A stretch of 64,000 bases of DNA from Nonomuraea endophytica (GTDB taxonomy: Bacteria; Actinomycetota; Actinomycetes; Streptosporangiales; Streptosporangiaceae), in NCBI RefSeq assembly GCF_014203235.1, contig NZ_JACHIN010000004.1:248001-312000 (forward strand). The letters are read 5' to 3'. The position numbers and the translations under genes were made by a program. The notes under the pieces were generated by a model. The model was not told the origin of the DNA, did not search any database, and saw only the letters and a program-made list of their open reading frames with translations. Each line of letters begins with the position of its first letter. Position 1 is the stretch's first letter. This document shows, one piece after another, positions 63,703 to 64,000 of the stretch.

Positions 63703-64000
63703 TTGGCATCTTTAATCAAGAAGTGTGAGTGCGCGGAGACCAAGACCGGGCGCACGCTCAACCTCCGCAAAGCCGACGACCGCAAAACGGCTGAGAAGGT
63801 GTGGGCCCGGTGCGGCCACTCATGGGTCCTCCGCTATCGGCCTGGAGGACGCGGCACCAAGCAGACCGAGGCGTCCTACCCGCACGAGATGAAGAAAGAC
63901 GCCGAAGAGTACGCCCGGCGGGTGGAGTCCGCCAAGGTGACCCACCTCAAGGTCACCGCTGACCCCAAAGCCGGTGCCGTCCTCTTCCGCACGTTCGCCG
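63703..64000 (+). CDS. Site-specific integrase, N-terminal part (continues beyond window)
   Basis: TTG 63703 follows GAAAGGA by eight bases and one base after the preceding stop. The visible 99 residues contain CGHSWVLRYRPGGRGTKQTE and HEMKKDAEEYARRVESAKVT, and end GAVLFRTFA. This is the N-terminal arm-binding and SAM-like region of tyrosine recombinases used by actinobacterial elements that insert in tRNA genes. The catalytic Arg and Tyr lie outside the window. Confidence 0.8.
   Translation, partial: MASLIKKCECAETKTGRTLNLRKADDRKTAEKVWARCGHSWVLRYRPGGRGTKQTEASYPHEMKKDAEEYARRVESAKVTHLKVTADPKAGAVLFRTFA

Larger units (their letters stand above)
54109..64000. mobile_element. Integrated element at tRNA-Val carrying a phage capsid gene (right end beyond window)
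   Basis: From the tRNA 3' end onward the DNA has clearly more A/T than the host, short genes of regulatory and phage type, and at the right an excisionase (62750-62977) and a tyrosine-type integrase starting at 63703. Content: XRE-DUF5753/DUF6879-like/DUF397 genes, a DUF3987-like P-loop replication protein, iteron-like repeats, a P22-coat-like capsid protein, a zinc-ribbon protein, an HNH remnant, winged-helix proteins. Terminase, portal, protease, scaffold and tail genes are not seen in the 10 kb visible. attR should lie shortly past the integrase. It fits a phage satellite or degraded prophage best. Confidence 0.85.

Overview
The window comes from a high-GC actinomycete chromosome. Third codon positions are almost all G/C, GTG and TTG starts are common, and the families present (DUF574 methyltransferase, TIGR02569-type kinase-like protein, actinobacterial GlgA/GlgC pair, XRE-DUF5753/DUF397 pairs) are typical of Streptosporangiaceae/Streptomyces-like bacteria. 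A Nonomuraea-like host is my inference, not something the sequence proves.

Layout. 1-6.8 kb: accessory metabolic and regulatory genes (partial MFS transporter, CbiX-like protein, GNAT, methyltransferase, lipoprotein, Rid/TetR pair around a palindromic operator, short 6-phosphogluconate dehydrogenase). 6.7-14.1 kb: a minus-strand glycan-use operon, LacI regulator > binding protein > two permeases > PF10091-like glucanase > GH39 glycosidase, with twin LacI operators at its head. 14.2-17.3 kb: F420-type oxidoreductase, TIGR02569 protein, Nramp-type transporter, PH-domain protein. 17.4-19.9 kb: divergent glycogen genes glgA and glgC. 19.8-26.3 kb: a large glycoside hydrolase divergent from an Lpl-type polysaccharide importer. 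26.3-38.3 kb: a second glycan cluster under a DeoR regulator, with two paralogous DUF5107-TPR proteins, an ABC importer, a beta-helix protein and a Gfo/Idh oxidoreductase. 38.5-53.6 kb: hydrolase, DsbA-like/CcdA pair, MscS channel, intact nrdB beside a wrecked nrdA, orphan TctC, ArsR/hydrolase pair, DUF574 methyltransferase, P450, glmS, and a secreted amidase.

53.7-64.0 kb: a tRNA cluster Gly-Cys-Gly-Val, and then, starting exactly at the 3' end of tRNA-Val, a mobile element of lower GC that runs past the end of the window. It carries a WhiJ/BldB-like regulatory set (XRE-DUF5753, DUF6879-like, DUF397), a DUF3987-like P-loop replication protein (frameshifted), a non-coding block with iteron-like repeats, a P22-coat-like major capsid protein with a 59-residue partner gene, a zinc-ribbon protein, an HNH nuclease remnant embedded in a regularly spaced hairpin array, a winged-helix protein, an excisionase, and the start of an integrase. 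No terminase, portal, protease or tail gene is visible. A capsid-bearing but otherwise head/tail-less integrated element (phage satellite or a domesticated shell) is the most notable object here.

Four loci show single-base frameshifts or stops (nrdA, DUF3987-like gene, HNH remnant, small membrane protein), so either real decay or assembly indels should be considered.
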